DNA of 64,000 nucleotides from positions 248,001 through 312,000 of the forward strand of contig NZ_SLVX01000001.1 in the NCBI RefSeq assembly GCF_004341885.1. The letters run 5' to 3'. Source of the stretch: Shinella granuli. Its GTDB lineage: Bacteria; Pseudomonadota; Alphaproteobacteria; Rhizobiales; Rhizobiaceae. Positions 28,463 through 38,136 of this stretch are shown here, piece by piece; position 1 is the stretch's first letter, and each line of letters opens with the position of its first letter. The position numbers and the translations under genes were made by a program. A model generated the notes under the pieces. It did no database searches and had not been told where the DNA came from. It saw nothing but the letters and a program-made list of their open reading frames with translations.

Positions 28463-28906
28463 TCAGCTCCGCCGATCGAAATGGGTGCGCAGCGACACAT
28501 GCGTCTGCACGGTCGCGATGCCCGGCGTCGTGGCGATCTGGCGGCGCACGGTGTCGAGCTCGCCGTTCGAGGCGCATTCGACGAGCAGCATCAGGTCCGT
28601 CGGCCCGGCGAGCGACCAGCAGGTCACGACGTTCGGAATGCCGGTGAGATGCGGCACGATGTGATCGCAGTTGCGGCCCTGCTGGAAGCCGACGGCGATC
28701 AGTGCCTCGACGCCCGGCCGCTCCCGGTCGATGCCGAGCTTGACCGTATAGCCTGCGATCACGCCTCTCGCCTCCAGCCGCCGGATGCGCTCGTGCACGG
28801 CGCTCCGCGACAGCCCCGCATGGCGCGCAAGCTCCACGAGGCTCTGCCGGGCATCGGCGCGGAGCGCGGCGAGCAGCAGCCTGTCCTTGTCGTCCAGTTC
28901 GTTCAT
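28463..28906 (-). CDS. Lrp/AsnC-family transcriptional regulator
   Basis: A 147-residue protein with N-terminal HTH (DDKDRLLLAALRADARQSLVELARHAGLSRSAVHERIRRLE) here split into a recognition helix around residues 32-48, then the RAM ligand-binding domain (residues 65-140). Start at 28906 with GGGAGA upstream. Divergent from the isochorismatase-like gene with a 109-bp shared region, so that gene is its likely target. The amino-acid effector is unknown. Confidence 0.9.
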   Translation of the reverse strand: MNELDDKDRLLLAALRADARQSLVELARHAGLSRSAVHERIRRLEARGVIAGYTVKLGIDRERPGVEALIAVGFQQGRNCDHIVPHLTGIPNVVTCWSLAGPTDLMLLVECASNGELDTVRRQIATTPGIATVQTHVSLRTHFDRRS

Positions 28907-29015
28907 CCGGAAAATCTCCCTGTTGCCGGATGATCGTCCGGCACGCTGCCTTCTTGCTGCGCGAAACCGGACGGAAAAGCAACTATTCGTCGGACATCGC
29001 TTCAAGGAGAGACCG

Positions 29016-29576
29016 ATGCCGACCCTGCCGGAAAATGCCGTCCTGATCCCGATCGACATGCAGCAGGCCTTCGACGCCGCGCCCTGGCCGCGGCGCTGGA
29101 ACGAAAGGCTGGACGAGAACGGCCTTGCGCTCCTTGCCGCCTGGCGGGCCGCCCGCCGGCCGATCATCCATGTGCGGCACGACAGCGTCGAACCCGCCTC
29201 CACCCTGCGGCCGGAGGCGCCGGGCAACGCGTTCCGCCCGGGTTTTGCGCCGCAGGAGGGCGAGCCACTGGTGACGAAGAGCGTCAATGCCGCCTTCATC
29301 GGCACGGATCTCGATCTGCGCCTGCGCCGTCTTGGGGCCGATACGGTCGTGCTGTTCGGCGTGTCCACGGATATGTGCGTGTCGACCAGCGTGCGCGTCG
29401 GGGCCAATCTCGGCTACCGGGTGATCCTGGTCGAGGACGCCTGCGACTGCTTCGACCTGCCGGACGGGGAGGGCGGGACGATCGCCGCCCGCGACGTGCA
29501 CCGCGCCCATGTCGCGACGCTGCGCCACGAATTCGCGACGGTGCTGCGCACGGCAGAGATCGTGGCTGGCCTCTAG
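29016..29576 (+). CDS. Isochorismatase-family cysteine hydrolase
   Basis: A 186-residue cytosolic hydrolase with the catalytic triad of the family: Asp14 in PIDMQQ, Lys in TKSVNAAF (about 89) and Cys in STDMCVSTS (about 125), with the expected cis-peptide segment before the Cys. Family members hydrolyse amides or esters (nicotinamide, N-carbamoylsarcosine, ureidoacrylate, isochorismate). The substrate cannot be read from sequence. AAGGAGA precedes the ATG, and the Lrp regulator is divergent. Confidence 0.87.
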   Translation: MPTLPENAVLIPIDMQQAFDAAPWPRRWNERLDENGLALLAAWRAARRPIIHVRHDSVEPASTLRPEAPGNAFRPGFAPQEGEPLVTKSVNAAFIGTDLDLRLRRLGADTVVLFGVSTDMCVSTSVRVGANLGYRVILVEDACDCFDLPDGEGGTIAARDVHRAHVATLRHEFATVLRTAEIVAGL

Positions 29577-29590
29577 AGAAAACAAACAGA

Positions 29591-29631
29591 TAGAGCGTTT
29601 TCGCGATTCGAAGAAAAGCGGAAATGCTCTA
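29591..29631. terminator. Imperfect palindrome between convergent genes
   Basis: TAGAGC...GCTCTA ends a 41-bp imperfect inverted repeat with A/T-rich inner arms (GTTTTCGC against GCGGAAAT). It sits between the isochorismatase stop and the convergent hypothetical gene and could stop transcription from both sides; it also resembles a common rhizobial intergenic palindrome. Confidence 0.4.
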
Positions 29632-30144
29632 GCGGGTCGCGGCCCTCACCTCGCGCACGCCGAAATCCCATTCGGGGGCTATGACGGGGTTGAGGTCGAT
29701 GCCGGGGAAGACGGCGAAGGTGGAGAAGGGCTGGCTTTCGCCCGGCTGCACGCGCAGCACGATCAGCGCGCTGTCGCGGCCGACCTCGCGGCAGGTGCCG
29801 CCAGGGCAATCGGACAGCACGACATCGAGGCGGAAGGACTGCATCGGCTGGCTGCCCTTGTTGGCGATTCGGCCGGTCACGCGAAAGCTCGTCTTCGTCT
29901 GGCCGGCGCTGGCCTGCATCTCGGAGAGTTCCGCCCCATCCGCGGACAGCGCCGAAACGGTTGCGTTTGGCGTGACGGCGGTGCCGGAGGGCGTGCGGTC
30001 CTCGACGAACCAGATGAGAAGCGCGCTTGCAAGGCCGATGGCCACCACGATGGTGAGAACGGGTTCGACCCAGCTTTGGAAGCGCCGGAAGCGCAATGCG
30101 AGATAGAGTATGGCCGCTGCCGCGACTGCGAATGCCCAGATCAT
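29629..30144 (-). CDS. Hypothetical membrane protein with periplasmic FxLYD-like domain
   Basis: A 171-residue protein starting at 30144 behind AGGAGG. Two hydrophobic helices (about 2-18 and 28-45) are followed by an extracytoplasmic domain whose core FRVTGRIANKGSQPMQSFRLDVVLSDC resembles the beta-sandwich FxLYD/DUF3426 type. Two cysteines (in DCPGGTC) could form a disulfide. The family assignment is tentative and no role can be given. Confidence 0.6.
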   Translation of the reverse strand: MIWAFAVAAAAILYLALRFRRFQSWVEPVLTIVVAIGLASALLIWFVEDRTPSGTAVTPNATVSALSADGAELSEMQASAGQTKTSFRVTGRIANKGSQPMQSFRLDVVLSDCPGGTCREVGRDSALIVLRVQPGESQPFSTFAVFPGIDLNPVIAPEWDFGVREVRAATR

Positions 30145-30202
30145 GCAGGTCCTCCTGGGCATGATATAGCCTGCGGAAGAAGCGACCGAAAGGCCGGTTC
30201 TG

Positions 30203-31312
30203 TCACTTTGCCTTGAGGCTGATCCAATAGGCGCCGTCGAAGGGTACGGCGGCGAAGCGCGCGTTGATTTCCGCCAGCGTCGCATCCGGGTCGATGTCGG
30301 CGAAAATCTCGGGGCGCAGCCAATGGGCGAAGGCTTCGGCGGCGAGGATGTTCAGCGGCACGGCGTTGAAGAAGTTCCACAGGCCGTGCACGCGCTCCTC
30401 CTTCACCGCCTTGAGGTTCTTGAGGAACGGGCCGGACACGGCGCGCGCCAATGTCTCGCGTGCCTCCTCCGGCGCAACGCCGGGGCCGACCGAGAAGGTG
30501 CTGTAGGTGCCGCCCGGCGAGGCGGTTGCGATATAGACGTCGGGATCCGCCGCGACGATGAATTCCGAGCTGACGATGCCGCCCTGCGCCGGCAGGCTTT
30601 CGGCGATGTTGCGGCTGCCGGTGATGGCGATGAAGGCGCCGAGCCCGCCGGTGCCGTAGGCGTAGCAGCACTTTTCCGGGTTGGGGAAGGCGTCCATCAG
30701 CACGGTCGGGCCGGGCTCCTTGTGCCCGGCCACGCGGTCGCGGATGCGCTTGACCCGTTCCTCGTGGAAATCGGCGAAGGCGTTCGCCTGCTCCTCCCGG
30801 TTCAGCACCGTGCCGAGGAGGCGCATGTTGTCCGCGGTGTTGTTCAGCGCGTCGCTGTTGAAATCGACCACGACGACGGGGACGCCGCTTCTCTCCAGAT
30901 AGTCGATCGCCTGCCTGCCGAGGTCCGTGTCGGCCTGCCAGTTGGCGAGGATGGCGAGATCCGCCTTCAGCGAGAGCGCGGCCTCGAACGAGACGGTGAC
31001 GCCGTCGCCGATGATCGGCACGTCGTCGATTGCCGGGAACCTGTCCTTGAAGCGGTCATAGATCTCCGGGTTGTCGCCCTTCATGTCGCTCGCCCAGCCG
31101 GCAAGGATGCTGACCGGATCGGGATGGATCAGCGAAAGTGCGACCAGGTTGAAGCCACTGCCGAGCAGCACCGCCTTGGGTTCGGCGGCAATGATCACCT
31201 CGCGGCCGAAGGCGTCCTTGACGGTCAGCGGATAGGCCACCTCGGCGCGGGCGGGCAGGGCGGCCAGGAGCAGGAAGGCGACGGCGATGAGGGCGGAAAG
31301 GCGCAGGATCAT
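30203..31312 (-). CDS. Periplasmic iron-siderophore binding protein
   Basis: A 369-residue FecB/BtuF-type solute-binding protein with a signal peptide (hydrophobic residues 4-19, cleavage after ARA) and the PeriplaBP_2 domain beginning with VKDAFGREVIIAAEPKAVLLGSG. It should capture ferric siderophore in the periplasm for an ABC importer. It is third in an operon with a TonB receptor and fhuF; the start overlaps the fhuF stop by 4 bp. No permease or ATPase gene is nearby, so the importer must be encoded elsewhere. Confidence 0.85.
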   Translation of the reverse strand: MILRLSALIAVAFLLLAALPARAEVAYPLTVKDAFGREVIIAAEPKAVLLGSGFNLVALSLIHPDPVSILAGWASDMKGDNPEIYDRFKDRFPAIDDVPIIGDGVTVSFEAALSLKADLAILANWQADTDLGRQAIDYLERSGVPVVVVDFNSDALNNTADNMRLLGTVLNREEQANAFADFHEERVKRIRDRVAGHKEPGPTVLMDAFPNPEKCCYAYGTGGLGAFIAITGSRNIAESLPAQGGIVSSEFIVAADPDVYIATASPGGTYSTFSVGPGVAPEEARETLARAVSGPFLKNLKAVKEERVHGLWNFFNAVPLNILAAEAFAHWLRPEIFADIDPDATLAEINARFAAVPFDGAYWISLKAK

Positions 31313-32067
31313 TGTTTTCTCAGCTCCGGCAGGGCGCACAGCTCGCCGCAGCCCGGAATGCCGGGCAGCATGTAGCGCAGGCAGCAGACCTTGCGGCGAC
31401 AGTGGACGGCACCCGCGTCCAGCTCGTGGCGCAGGCATCCATGGAAGGGATTGCGGCTGCCGTTCGCCAGCAGCGGACAATCGAAGAGGGGGCGGGACGG
31501 CCAGTGGTCGTCGCTTTCGGGCGGCGAACGGTCCGTCGCGTTGAAGGCATAGTCGATATAGACGGCCGCGTTGTTCCAGGCGAGTTTCGGCGCGATGCCG
31601 GTCTTTTCCTTGAACAGGGCGACGGCACGGGCGAGATGGCAATCGACCAGCGGCGTGACGAAATCGACGAGCTCGCCCCCCTCGCTCCAGTCGCCCTCGT
31701 GCGGCAGGCCGAAGGCGTGCGGCAGGCCGTCCTCGCCGATGGCGATGGTCATCTCCTCGAAGGCGACGGGCAGGGTCCGTTCCGCGCGGCGCGCCACGAC
31801 ATAGGGGATGGTGAGGGCGGAGAAATAGTAGAGCGACCAGAAGGAGGCGGCGGCGCGCCGGTCGGCCTTGCCGTGGCTTTCCGCATAGCGGTCGATCGTC
31901 CGGGAAAACCCGTCTCCTCCCAGGAACTCGGCGAGCGGCACGGCGCCGTCGAGATCCGACGAGAGCATCATCTTCTCGCCGCACCAGGCGTGCTCACCGG
32001 TAAAGACCGCCTTCAGGCCGTCCGGCCGGAAGGCGGTCTCGCCATCGTGGGGGGACAGCGCCGTCAA
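31309..32067 (-). CDS. fhuF: Siderophore-iron reductase FhuF-like [2Fe-2S] protein
   Basis: A 252-residue cytoplasmic protein ending in the FhuF iron-sulfur motif: CC, ten residues, C, two residues, C (CCLRYMLPGIPGCGELC). FhuF-type proteins reduce ferric iron in imported hydroxamate siderophores to release it. The TTG start at 32067, four bases after the receptor stop, gives the full N-terminal domain; an ATG 33 codons further in is an alternative. Position between receptor and binding protein supports a siderophore role. Confidence 0.85.
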   Translation of the reverse strand: MTALSPHDGETAFRPDGLKAVFTGEHAWCGEKMMLSSDLDGAVPLAEFLGGDGFSRTIDRYAESHGKADRRAAASFWSLYYFSALTIPYVVARRAERTLPVAFEEMTIAIGEDGLPHAFGLPHEGDWSEGGELVDFVTPLVDCHLARAVALFKEKTGIAPKLAWNNAAVYIDYAFNATDRSPPESDDHWPSRPLFDCPLLANGSRNPFHGCLRHELDAGAVHCRRKVCCLRYMLPGIPGCGELCALPELRKQ

Positions 32068-32071
32068 GCGC

Positions 32072-34246
32072 TTACCAGGAATATTTCAGGCTGCCGATGA
32101 TCGTGCGGCCCTGGTCGCGGTAGCAGAAGCCGGCCGAGCAGACGGCATCCTGGCGGTCGAAGAGGTTCGTCGCGTTGACCTGCAGCTTCAGGCCGGCGAA
32201 GTCCTTGTCGATGGCGGCGAAGTCGTAGTCGATCGACGCATCGACGAAGGCGCGTGCCTTGTTTTTCATGCTGTTGGCGTCGTCGCCGTAGCTTTCGCCG
32301 GTGAAGCGGACGCCCGCGCCGAAGCCGAGGCCGGCCAGCGCGCCGTCTTCCGGCATGGTGTAGTGCGCCCAGAGCGAGGCCATGTGGCGCGGCACGGAGG
32401 AGACGTCGTTGTTGACGGTGCCGGCCGGGCCGTCGATGATCTTCGCCTGGGTATAGGTGTAGGAAGCGATCAGCGACAGGCCGTTGTCGAGGCTGGTGGA
32501 GGCTTCCAGTTCCAGGCCGCGCGAACGCAGCTTGCCGCGCTGGACCTGGATGTTGGCCGGGCCGGTCGGCAGATCGACGACCTCGTAATAGAGGCCGTTG
32601 GTCTGGTCGATGTTGAACAGCGCGGCGGTCAGCAGCGTGTTGCTGTCCGGCAGCAGGTATTTTACGCCCACTTCCTGCTGTTCGCTCTCGGTCGGCTTAA
32701 AGGGGTTGCCGGTGGCCATGTTCACGCCGGCATTCGGCGAGAAGGCGGTCGAATAGCTTGCATAGGGGGTGATGCCCCATTCGGTCTCGTAGGTCACGCC
32801 GGCGCGCCAGGTGAAGGCGCGGTCGCTCTGCTTGATCGTGTCGAGCGCGCCGGAGGCGAGGTCCGTGTTGTCGGTGTCGGTCGAGACCCAGTCGTAGCGG
32901 CCGCCGAGCGTGAAGGTCAGCGCGTCGTAGCGGATCTGGTCCTGCAGGTAGAGGCCGGTGATGAACTGGTCCTGCACGCTCTTGGTCTGGAAGCCGATCG
33001 GGTCCGTCGGGCGGCCGCGCGTCGGGTCGGTGGTGTCGAGCGGCGGCGTCACGCCGTAGCCGTTCAGCGACTTCCAGTAGACCTTGGTGAAGTCGATGCC
33101 GGTCAGAAGCGTGTGTTCCAGCGCGCCGGTCTCGAACTTCGCTTCGAGCTGGTTGTCGATCGTGTAGGTGTTCATCCACTCTTCGAACGAGCCGGCACTG
33201 CTGTCGAGCAGCGTCGGGTCGGCGGCGTTCGGCTGGTAGGCGAAGGCCCAGTCGGCGTCGATGTTGAGCCAGGAGGCGCGGGCGTTCTGGCGGAAGGTGA
33301 AGACCTCGTTCAGGCGATGCTCGAACTCGTAGCCGATGCGGCCCTGGTTCTGCACGGAATCGTTGAAGGTCGGGTTGCCGGCGAAGAAGTCGCTGACCTT
33401 GCCGGTGATCGGATCGTAGTAATAGGCCGCCGTGCCGCCCGTCTTGGTGCGGGAATATTCGCCGAGGATGGTCAGCCTGGTGTCCTCGTCCGGCTTCCAG
33501 GTGAAGGCCGGTGCGATGTAGGCGCGGTCGTCGGGAACGCCGACCTGCTCGGTATCGGCGCTGCGCAGGAGGCCCGTCAGGCGATAGTAGACCGGGTCTT
33601 CCTCGTTGATCGGGCCGGAAAGGTCGAACTGGCCCTGGTAGCGGTCGTGGCTGCCATATTGCAGCTGGATCTCGCGCAGCGCCTCTTCCGTCGGGCGCTT
33701 GCTGATGAGGTTGTAGAGGCCGCCGGCGCCGGAGGCACCGTAGAGCGCGGAGGAGGGGCCGCGCAGGATCGAGACGCCTTCGAGGCCGTAGGGTTCCGTC
33801 TTGAACAGCGAGGAGCCGGCGCCCGGCTGGCGCAGGTTGTCGCGGAAGACGCCGGTATAGGTCACGTCGAAACCGCGCACGGTAAAGCTGTCGAAGCGCG
33901 GGTCGAAGCCGTAGCCGCCGACGCGGGTGCCGGGCGTATAGGCGAGCGTGTCGAGCAGGGTCTGCGGGTTGCGGTCTTCGAGCTGCTGCTGCGTGACCGA
34001 GGAGATCGACTGCGGCGTCTGGATGAAGGGCGTGTCGACCTTGGCGCCCGTCGCGCTGCTCTTGCCGACATAGCCGTCCGCCGTGATGACGCCGCCGCTG
34101 CCGCCGTTGACGACGATGTCTTCGAGCACGGTCGCGCCGCCCGCCGTCGTTGTCCCCTCGTCCTGGGCAAGGGCGAGCGAGGCGAGCGTGAGGAGGGACG
34201 TGCCGGCGAGCGCCAGGCGGAACATCGTGCGGGAGGGCTTGTGCAT
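32072..34246 (-). CDS. TonB-dependent siderophore receptor (FhuA/FoxA type)
   Basis: A 724-residue outer-membrane receptor: signal peptide (residues 1-27), TonB box region (VLEDIVVNG, about 40-48), plug domain with IQTPQSISSVTQQQLEDR and the LRGPSSALYGASGAGGLYNLISKRP signature, then a 22-strand barrel ending in an aromatic Trp (SLKYSW) as required for assembly. The overall layout matches ferrichrome/ferrioxamine receptors. Two TGA-N9-TCA boxes upstream indicate repression by an iron-responsive regulator such as RirA. It heads the operon with fhuF and the binding protein. Confidence 0.92.
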   Translation of the reverse strand: MHKPSRTMFRLALAGTSLLTLASLALAQDEGTTTAGGATVLEDIVVNGGSGGVITADGYVGKSSATGAKVDTPFIQTPQSISSVTQQQLEDRNPQTLLDTLAYTPGTRVGGYGFDPRFDSFTVRGFDVTYTGVFRDNLRQPGAGSSLFKTEPYGLEGVSILRGPSSALYGASGAGGLYNLISKRPTEEALREIQLQYGSHDRYQGQFDLSGPINEEDPVYYRLTGLLRSADTEQVGVPDDRAYIAPAFTWKPDEDTRLTILGEYSRTKTGGTAAYYYDPITGKVSDFFAGNPTFNDSVQNQGRIGYEFEHRLNEVFTFRQNARASWLNIDADWAFAYQPNAADPTLLDSSAGSFEEWMNTYTIDNQLEAKFETGALEHTLLTGIDFTKVYWKSLNGYGVTPPLDTTDPTRGRPTDPIGFQTKSVQDQFITGLYLQDQIRYDALTFTLGGRYDWVSTDTDNTDLASGALDTIKQSDRAFTWRAGVTYETEWGITPYASYSTAFSPNAGVNMATGNPFKPTESEQQEVGVKYLLPDSNTLLTAALFNIDQTNGLYYEVVDLPTGPANIQVQRGKLRSRGLELEASTSLDNGLSLIASYTYTQAKIIDGPAGTVNNDVSSVPRHMASLWAHYTMPEDGALAGLGFGAGVRFTGESYGDDANSMKNKARAFVDASIDYDFAAIDKDFAGLKLQVNATNLFDRQDAVCSAGFCYRDQGRTIIGSLKYSW

Positions 34247-34279
34247 GCGGGAACTTTCTGACGAAGCGGATCGATAACG

Positions 34280-34294
34280 TGATCGTTTTTATCA
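34280..34294 (-). promoter_or_regulatory. Iron-responsive operator (IRO box), proximal
   Basis: TGATCGTTTTTATCA fits the TGA-N9-TCA pattern of RirA-type IRO boxes of rhizobia. It lies 34 bp upstream of the receptor start codon in an A/T-rich promoter region. Confidence 0.6.
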
Positions 34295-34321
34295 GGATTT
34301 GGCCTGCTGCAACAAATTATA

Positions 34322-34336
34322 TGACTTAAATGCTCA
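34322..34336 (-). promoter_or_regulatory. Iron-responsive operator (IRO box), distal
   Basis: TGACTTAAATGCTCA is a second TGA-N9-TCA match, centred 42 bp (four helical turns) from the first. The intervening DNA holds A/T-rich sequence suitable for a promoter. Confidence 0.55.
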
Positions 34337-34387
34337 GGATTTGACCTGTGTTGCCCGGATGCAACACAGGCTGTGGAGGATCCGCAC

Positions 34388-34561
34388 TCAGAAGGCGAGG
34401 CTGCCGGCCATCACTGCAAGCACAAGGAAGATCAGGAAGATGATGAGCGCGATGGCGAAGAGCACTTTGGCGATCGTCGCTGTGGCGGCCGAGACGCCGG
34501 AGAAGCCGAGAAAGCCGGCGATCAGCGAGATGACGAGGAAAATGAGTGCCCATTTCAGCAT
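34388..34561 (-). CDS. DUF1328 small membrane protein (YtjA family)
   Basis: A 57-residue, almost entirely hydrophobic protein with two transmembrane helices; [20 protein letters not shown] is the typical start of the DUF1328/YtjA family. Function is unknown in the family, often linked to stress. The start at 34561 is supported by family length; the longer upstream frame is not. Confidence 0.88.
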   Translation of the reverse strand: MLKWALIFLVISLIAGFLGFSGVSAATATIAKVLFAIALIIFLIFLVLAVMAGSLAF

Positions 34562-34655
34562 GGCGATGCCTCCGATTGTGTCGGAGTGAAGACGCGCGAG
34601 GGCTGAAAATGTTCCCGGAAGGAGCCGGCGCCCGTCCGTACCCGAAAGGGCGGGC

Positions 34656-34829
34656 ACCCCCTCTGCCTGCCGGGCGTCTCCCCACAAGGGCCGGCAATTG
34701 CCTATGGGGCAGGACGATGCCGCAACCCCTTCTCCCCCGGGGGGAGAAGGGAGTTGCAGCGACGATTACAGTCCATCTGCGATTGCCCGGCCCTTGTGGG
34801 GGAGATGCCCGGCAGGGCAGAGGGGGTAG
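34656..34829. repeat. Paired palindromic repeat element, copy 1
   Basis: CCCCTCTGCCTGCCGGGC (from 34658) is answered by the complementary GCCCGGCAGGGCAGAGGGGG (ending about 34827), with an inner hairpin of CCTTCTCCCCC against GGGGGAGAAGG at 34738-34751. The same outer arms recur at 52625-52780, 54009-54167 and 55714-55869. It fills the gap between the DUF1328 gene and patD. Confidence 0.7.
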
Positions 34830-34837
34830 CCCCATGG

Positions 34838-36265
34838 TCAGCCGTGGCTGACCATCACATGGCGCACGGCGGTATAATCCTCCAGCGCATAGATCGACAT
34901 GTCCTTGCCGTAGCCCGACTGCTTGACGCCGCCATGCGGCATCTCGGTCGTCAGCATGAAGTGGGTGTTGATCCAGGTGCAGCCGTATTGCAGGCGGGCG
35001 GCGGCTTTCATCGCCTTGCCGATGTCCTTCGTCCAGACGGAGGAGGCGAGGCCGTAGTCGCTGTCGTTGGCCCAGGCGATGGCCTGGTCCGCCTCGGAGA
35101 AGCGGGTGACGGAGACGACGGGGCCGAACACTTCGCGGCGCACGATCTCGTCGTCCTGCGTGGCGCCGGCCACCACCGTCGGCTGGAAGAAGTAGCCGTC
35201 GTCGCTGCCGGCCCGGCCGCCCGTGGTGATCTCGATATGCTTCACCTCGGCCGCGCGCTCGACGAAGCTTGCCACCCGGTCGCGCTGGCGCTTGGAGATC
35301 AGCGGGCCGATCTCGTTCAGCGTGTCGTCGGGGTCGTTGTATTTGATGGTGGAGACGGCGGCCGAGAGGTCGGCGACCAGCTTCTCGTAGATGCCGTCCT
35401 CGGCATAGATGCGGCAGGCGGCCGTGCAGTCCTGGCCGGCATTGTAGTAGCCGAAGGCGCGGATGCCCGAGACGACGGCTTCCAGATCCGCGTCGTCGAA
35501 GACGACGACCGGGGCCTTGCCGCCGAGCTCCAGATGGGTGCGCTTGACGGTCTTCGCCGCCGCGGCCAGCACCTTCTTGCCGGTCGCCACATCGCCGGTG
35601 ATCGAGACCATGTTGATCTTCGGATGGTTGATCAGCGCATTGCCGACCGTCTCGCCGCGGCCGAGCACGATGTTGACCACGCCTTCCGGCAGGATGTCGG
35701 CCAAAAGCTTGGCCATCTTCAGCGCCGTCAGCGGCGTCTGCTCGGAAGGCTTGAAGACGACGGTGTTGCCGCCGGCAATCGCCGGCGCCAGTTTCCAGGC
35801 CATCATCATCAGCGGATAGTTCCACGGCGCGATCGAGCCGACGATGCCGATCGGATCGCGGCGCACCATGGAGGTGAAGCCGGGCAGGTATTCGGCGGCG
35901 ACCGGCGCATGCAGCGAGCGGATCGCGCCGGCGAAGAAGCGCCAGCAGTCGACGATGGCCGGCAGCTCGTCATTGCGGGCGGCGTTGATCGGCTTGCCGC
36001 AATTGAGCGCTTCGAGGGCCGCGAAGGCATCGGCGTCCTTCTCGATCGCGTCGGCGATCTTCAGGAGATAGCCGGAGCGTTCCGCGGGCGTGGTGGTCGC
36101 CCAGGAGACGAAGGCCTTTTCGGCGGCGTCGACGGCCGCGTCGATCTGCGCATGGGAGGCCTCCGGCAGGTCGACGATCTTCGCGCCGGTCTTCGGGTTC
36201 AGGATGTGCTCCTCGGCCTCGGTGCCGGCTTCGAAGCGCGAGCCGATCAGCATCTGGGTGTCCAT
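34838..36265 (-). CDS. patD: Gamma-aminobutyraldehyde dehydrogenase
   Basis: A 475-residue NAD-dependent aldehyde dehydrogenase with the Rossmann region ([11 protein letters not shown]), general base Glu in LELGGKAP and catalytic Cys in GQDCTAACR. Length and context match PatD (YdcW), which oxidises 4-aminobutanal from putrescine to GABA; trimethylaminobutanal is also accepted by relatives. It is the last gene of a ydcSTUV-patD operon with the same order as in Escherichia coli. The start at 36265 is the family-length choice. Confidence 0.87.
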   Translation of the reverse strand: MDTQMLIGSRFEAGTEAEEHILNPKTGAKIVDLPEASHAQIDAAVDAAEKAFVSWATTTPAERSGYLLKIADAIEKDADAFAALEALNCGKPINAARNDELPAIVDCWRFFAGAIRSLHAPVAAEYLPGFTSMVRRDPIGIVGSIAPWNYPLMMMAWKLAPAIAGGNTVVFKPSEQTPLTALKMAKLLADILPEGVVNIVLGRGETVGNALINHPKINMVSITGDVATGKKVLAAAAKTVKRTHLELGGKAPVVVFDDADLEAVVSGIRAFGYYNAGQDCTAACRIYAEDGIYEKLVADLSAAVSTIKYNDPDDTLNEIGPLISKRQRDRVASFVERAAEVKHIEITTGGRAGSDDGYFFQPTVVAGATQDDEIVRREVFGPVVSVTRFSEADQAIAWANDSDYGLASSVWTKDIGKAMKAAARLQYGCTWINTHFMLTTEMPHGGVKQSGYGKDMSIYALEDYTAVRHVMVSHG

Positions 36266-36286
36266 GGCGTGTTCTCCGTTGTTGAG

Positions 36287-36376
36287 GAGCGAATGGCGAA
36301 TAGCGAGTAGCGAATAGTTTCGGGCCGGCGGGCCGTCATTTTCCTCTATTCGCTGTTCGCTACTCCCTATTCGCTC
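36287..36376. repeat. 31-base imperfect inverted repeat between ydcV and patD
   Basis: Arms at 36287-36317 and 36346-36376 are built from GCGAATAG-like units and pair with few mismatches around a 28-base G+C-rich loop. The arms are A/T-richer than the neighbouring genes. It could be a mobile palindromic repeat or an mRNA-processing hairpin that separates expression of the transporter from patD. Confidence 0.6.
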
Positions 36377-36380
36377 ATGT

Positions 36381-37196
36381 TCATTTTCCGGCGCCGGCGA
36401 CCTGGTCGCCGTCGCGGGTGAGGTAGTAGGCGCCGAGGATCGGCAGGAAGGTGACGAGCACCACGACCATGGCGACGACATTGGTCACCGGGCGCTGGCG
36501 CGGACGCACCAGCTCCTCCAGCATCCAGATCGGCAGGGTCGATTGCTGGCCGGCGGTGAAGGTGGTCACGATCACCTCGTCGAAGGACAGCGCGAAGGCG
36601 AGCATGCCGCCGGCGAGCAGGGCCGTGCCGATGTTCGGCAGGATGACATAGCGGAAGGTCTGGAAGCTGTCGGCGCCGAGGTCCATCGAGGCCTCGATCA
36701 GCGAGCCCGAGACGCGGCGGAAGCGGGCGACGGCGTTGTTGTAGACGACCACGACGCAGAAGGTGGCGTGGCCGAGCACGATCGTCCAGAAGGAGAAGGG
36801 GATCTCCGCGAACGAGAAGGCCGAGCGCAGCGCGATGCCGGTGATGATGCCGGGCAGGGCGATCGGCAGGATGACGAGCAGCGAGATCGTCTCCCGGCCG
36901 AAGAATTTCGTGCGGGAAACGGCGGCGGCGCACAGCGTGCCGAGCACGAGGGCGACGGCGGTGGAGATGGACGCGACGCGCACGGAAAGCCCCATCGCCT
37001 CCCAGACGTCCGGCCGGTTCCAGGTGACGGCGAACCATTTGAGCGTGTAGCCCGGCGGCGGGAACTGGTAGCTCTTCTCCTCCGTCGTGAAGGCGTAGAG
37101 GAAGATGAGCAGGATCGGCAGGTGCAGGAAGGCGAGGCCGAGGCCTGCGGCGATCTTGAGGCCGAGCGGGGCGGAGGTGTTTCTGTCAGAGCGCAT
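36381..37196 (-). CDS. ydcV: Polyamine-type ABC transporter permease YdcV
   Basis: A 271-residue inner-membrane permease of the PotC class with six helices and the EAA loop ([22 protein letters not shown]). It overlaps ydcU by 11 bp. With YdcU it forms the channel for putrescine-like substrates delivered by YdcS. Confidence 0.88.
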   Translation of the reverse strand: MRSDRNTSAPLGLKIAAGLGLAFLHLPILLIFLYAFTTEEKSYQFPPPGYTLKWFAVTWNRPDVWEAMGLSVRVASISTAVALVLGTLCAAAVSRTKFFGRETISLLVILPIALPGIITGIALRSAFSFAEIPFSFWTIVLGHATFCVVVVYNNAVARFRRVSGSLIEASMDLGADSFQTFRYVILPNIGTALLAGGMLAFALSFDEVIVTTFTAGQQSTLPIWMLEELVRPRQRPVTNVVAMVVVLVTFLPILGAYYLTRDGDQVAGAGK

Positions 37197-38136
37197 CGAA
37201 GGCCCCCTGTCGCTTGGCCATCCAGAGATAGAGGCCCATGATGACGATCGGCACGACGGAGAAGGCGGCCGCGAGCGGGATGTTGCCGGCCGTGCCCTGC
37301 TGGGCATAGACCGCCTGGCCGATGAAAAGCCGCGACGAGCCGATGATCTGCGGGATGATGTAGTCGCCCAGCGTCAGAGAGAAGGTGAAGATCGAGCCGG
37401 CGATGATGCCGGGCAGGGCGAGCGGGAAGAGCACGTGGCGGAAGGTCTGCGCCGGGTGGCCGCCGAGATCGGCGGAGGCCTCGATCAGGTTGCCCGGCAC
37501 GCGCTCCAGCGCCGCCTGGATCGGCAGGATCATGAAGGGCATCCAGACATAGATGAAGACGATGAAGGTGCCGGTATAGCTGATCGACAGCGACGAGCCG
37601 CCGACGACAGGCAGCGAAAGCCACGCATCGAGCAGCCAGGAAAGGTGGAGCTTGGCGAAGGCCCAGGTGACGATGCCCTCCTTGGCGAGGATCAGCTTCC
37701 AGGCATAGACCTTGACGAGATAGCTCGACCACAGCGGCAGCATGACGCCGAGATAGAAGACGACCTTCCATTTGCCCTTGGCATAGCGCGCCGCGTAATA
37801 GGCGATCGGAAAGGCGATGGCGGCGGAGGCGAGCGTCACGAGCGCGGCCATCAGCACGGTGCGCAGGATGATGTCGAAATTCGAGGGTATGAGCAGTTGC
37901 CGGTAGGTGGCGAGCGTGAACTCGTAGTTGATCAGCCCGGAAAAGTCGTCGATCGAGAAGAAGCTCTGCAGGAGCAGCGCGAAGAGCGAGCCGAGATAGA
38001 TGACGCCGAGCCAGAGCAGCGGCGGCGTCAGCATCAAGAGCAGCAGGATCTTCGGGTTGCGCCAGAAGAAATCGGAAAGCCGCCCGGAGGTGCCTTCGCG
38101 GCGCGCGAGGATGGAGGTGTCGGCGACGATGCTCAT
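37186..38136 (-). CDS. ydcU: Polyamine-type ABC transporter permease YdcU
   Basis: A 316-residue permease of the PotB class, six main helices and an EAA loop ([21 protein letters not shown]). An N-terminal cytosolic stretch of about 30 residues precedes helix 1. It overlaps the ATPase gene by 4 bp (ATGA), so synthesis of the importer parts is coupled. Confidence 0.88.
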   Translation of the reverse strand: MSIVADTSILARREGTSGRLSDFFWRNPKILLLLMLTPPLLWLGVIYLGSLFALLLQSFFSIDDFSGLINYEFTLATYRQLLIPSNFDIILRTVLMAALVTLASAAIAFPIAYYAARYAKGKWKVVFYLGVMLPLWSSYLVKVYAWKLILAKEGIVTWAFAKLHLSWLLDAWLSLPVVGGSSLSISYTGTFIVFIYVWMPFMILPIQAALERVPGNLIEASADLGGHPAQTFRHVLFPLALPGIIAGSIFTFSLTLGDYIIPQIIGSSRLFIGQAVYAQQGTAGNIPLAAAFSVVPIVIMGLYLWMAKRQGAFDAL

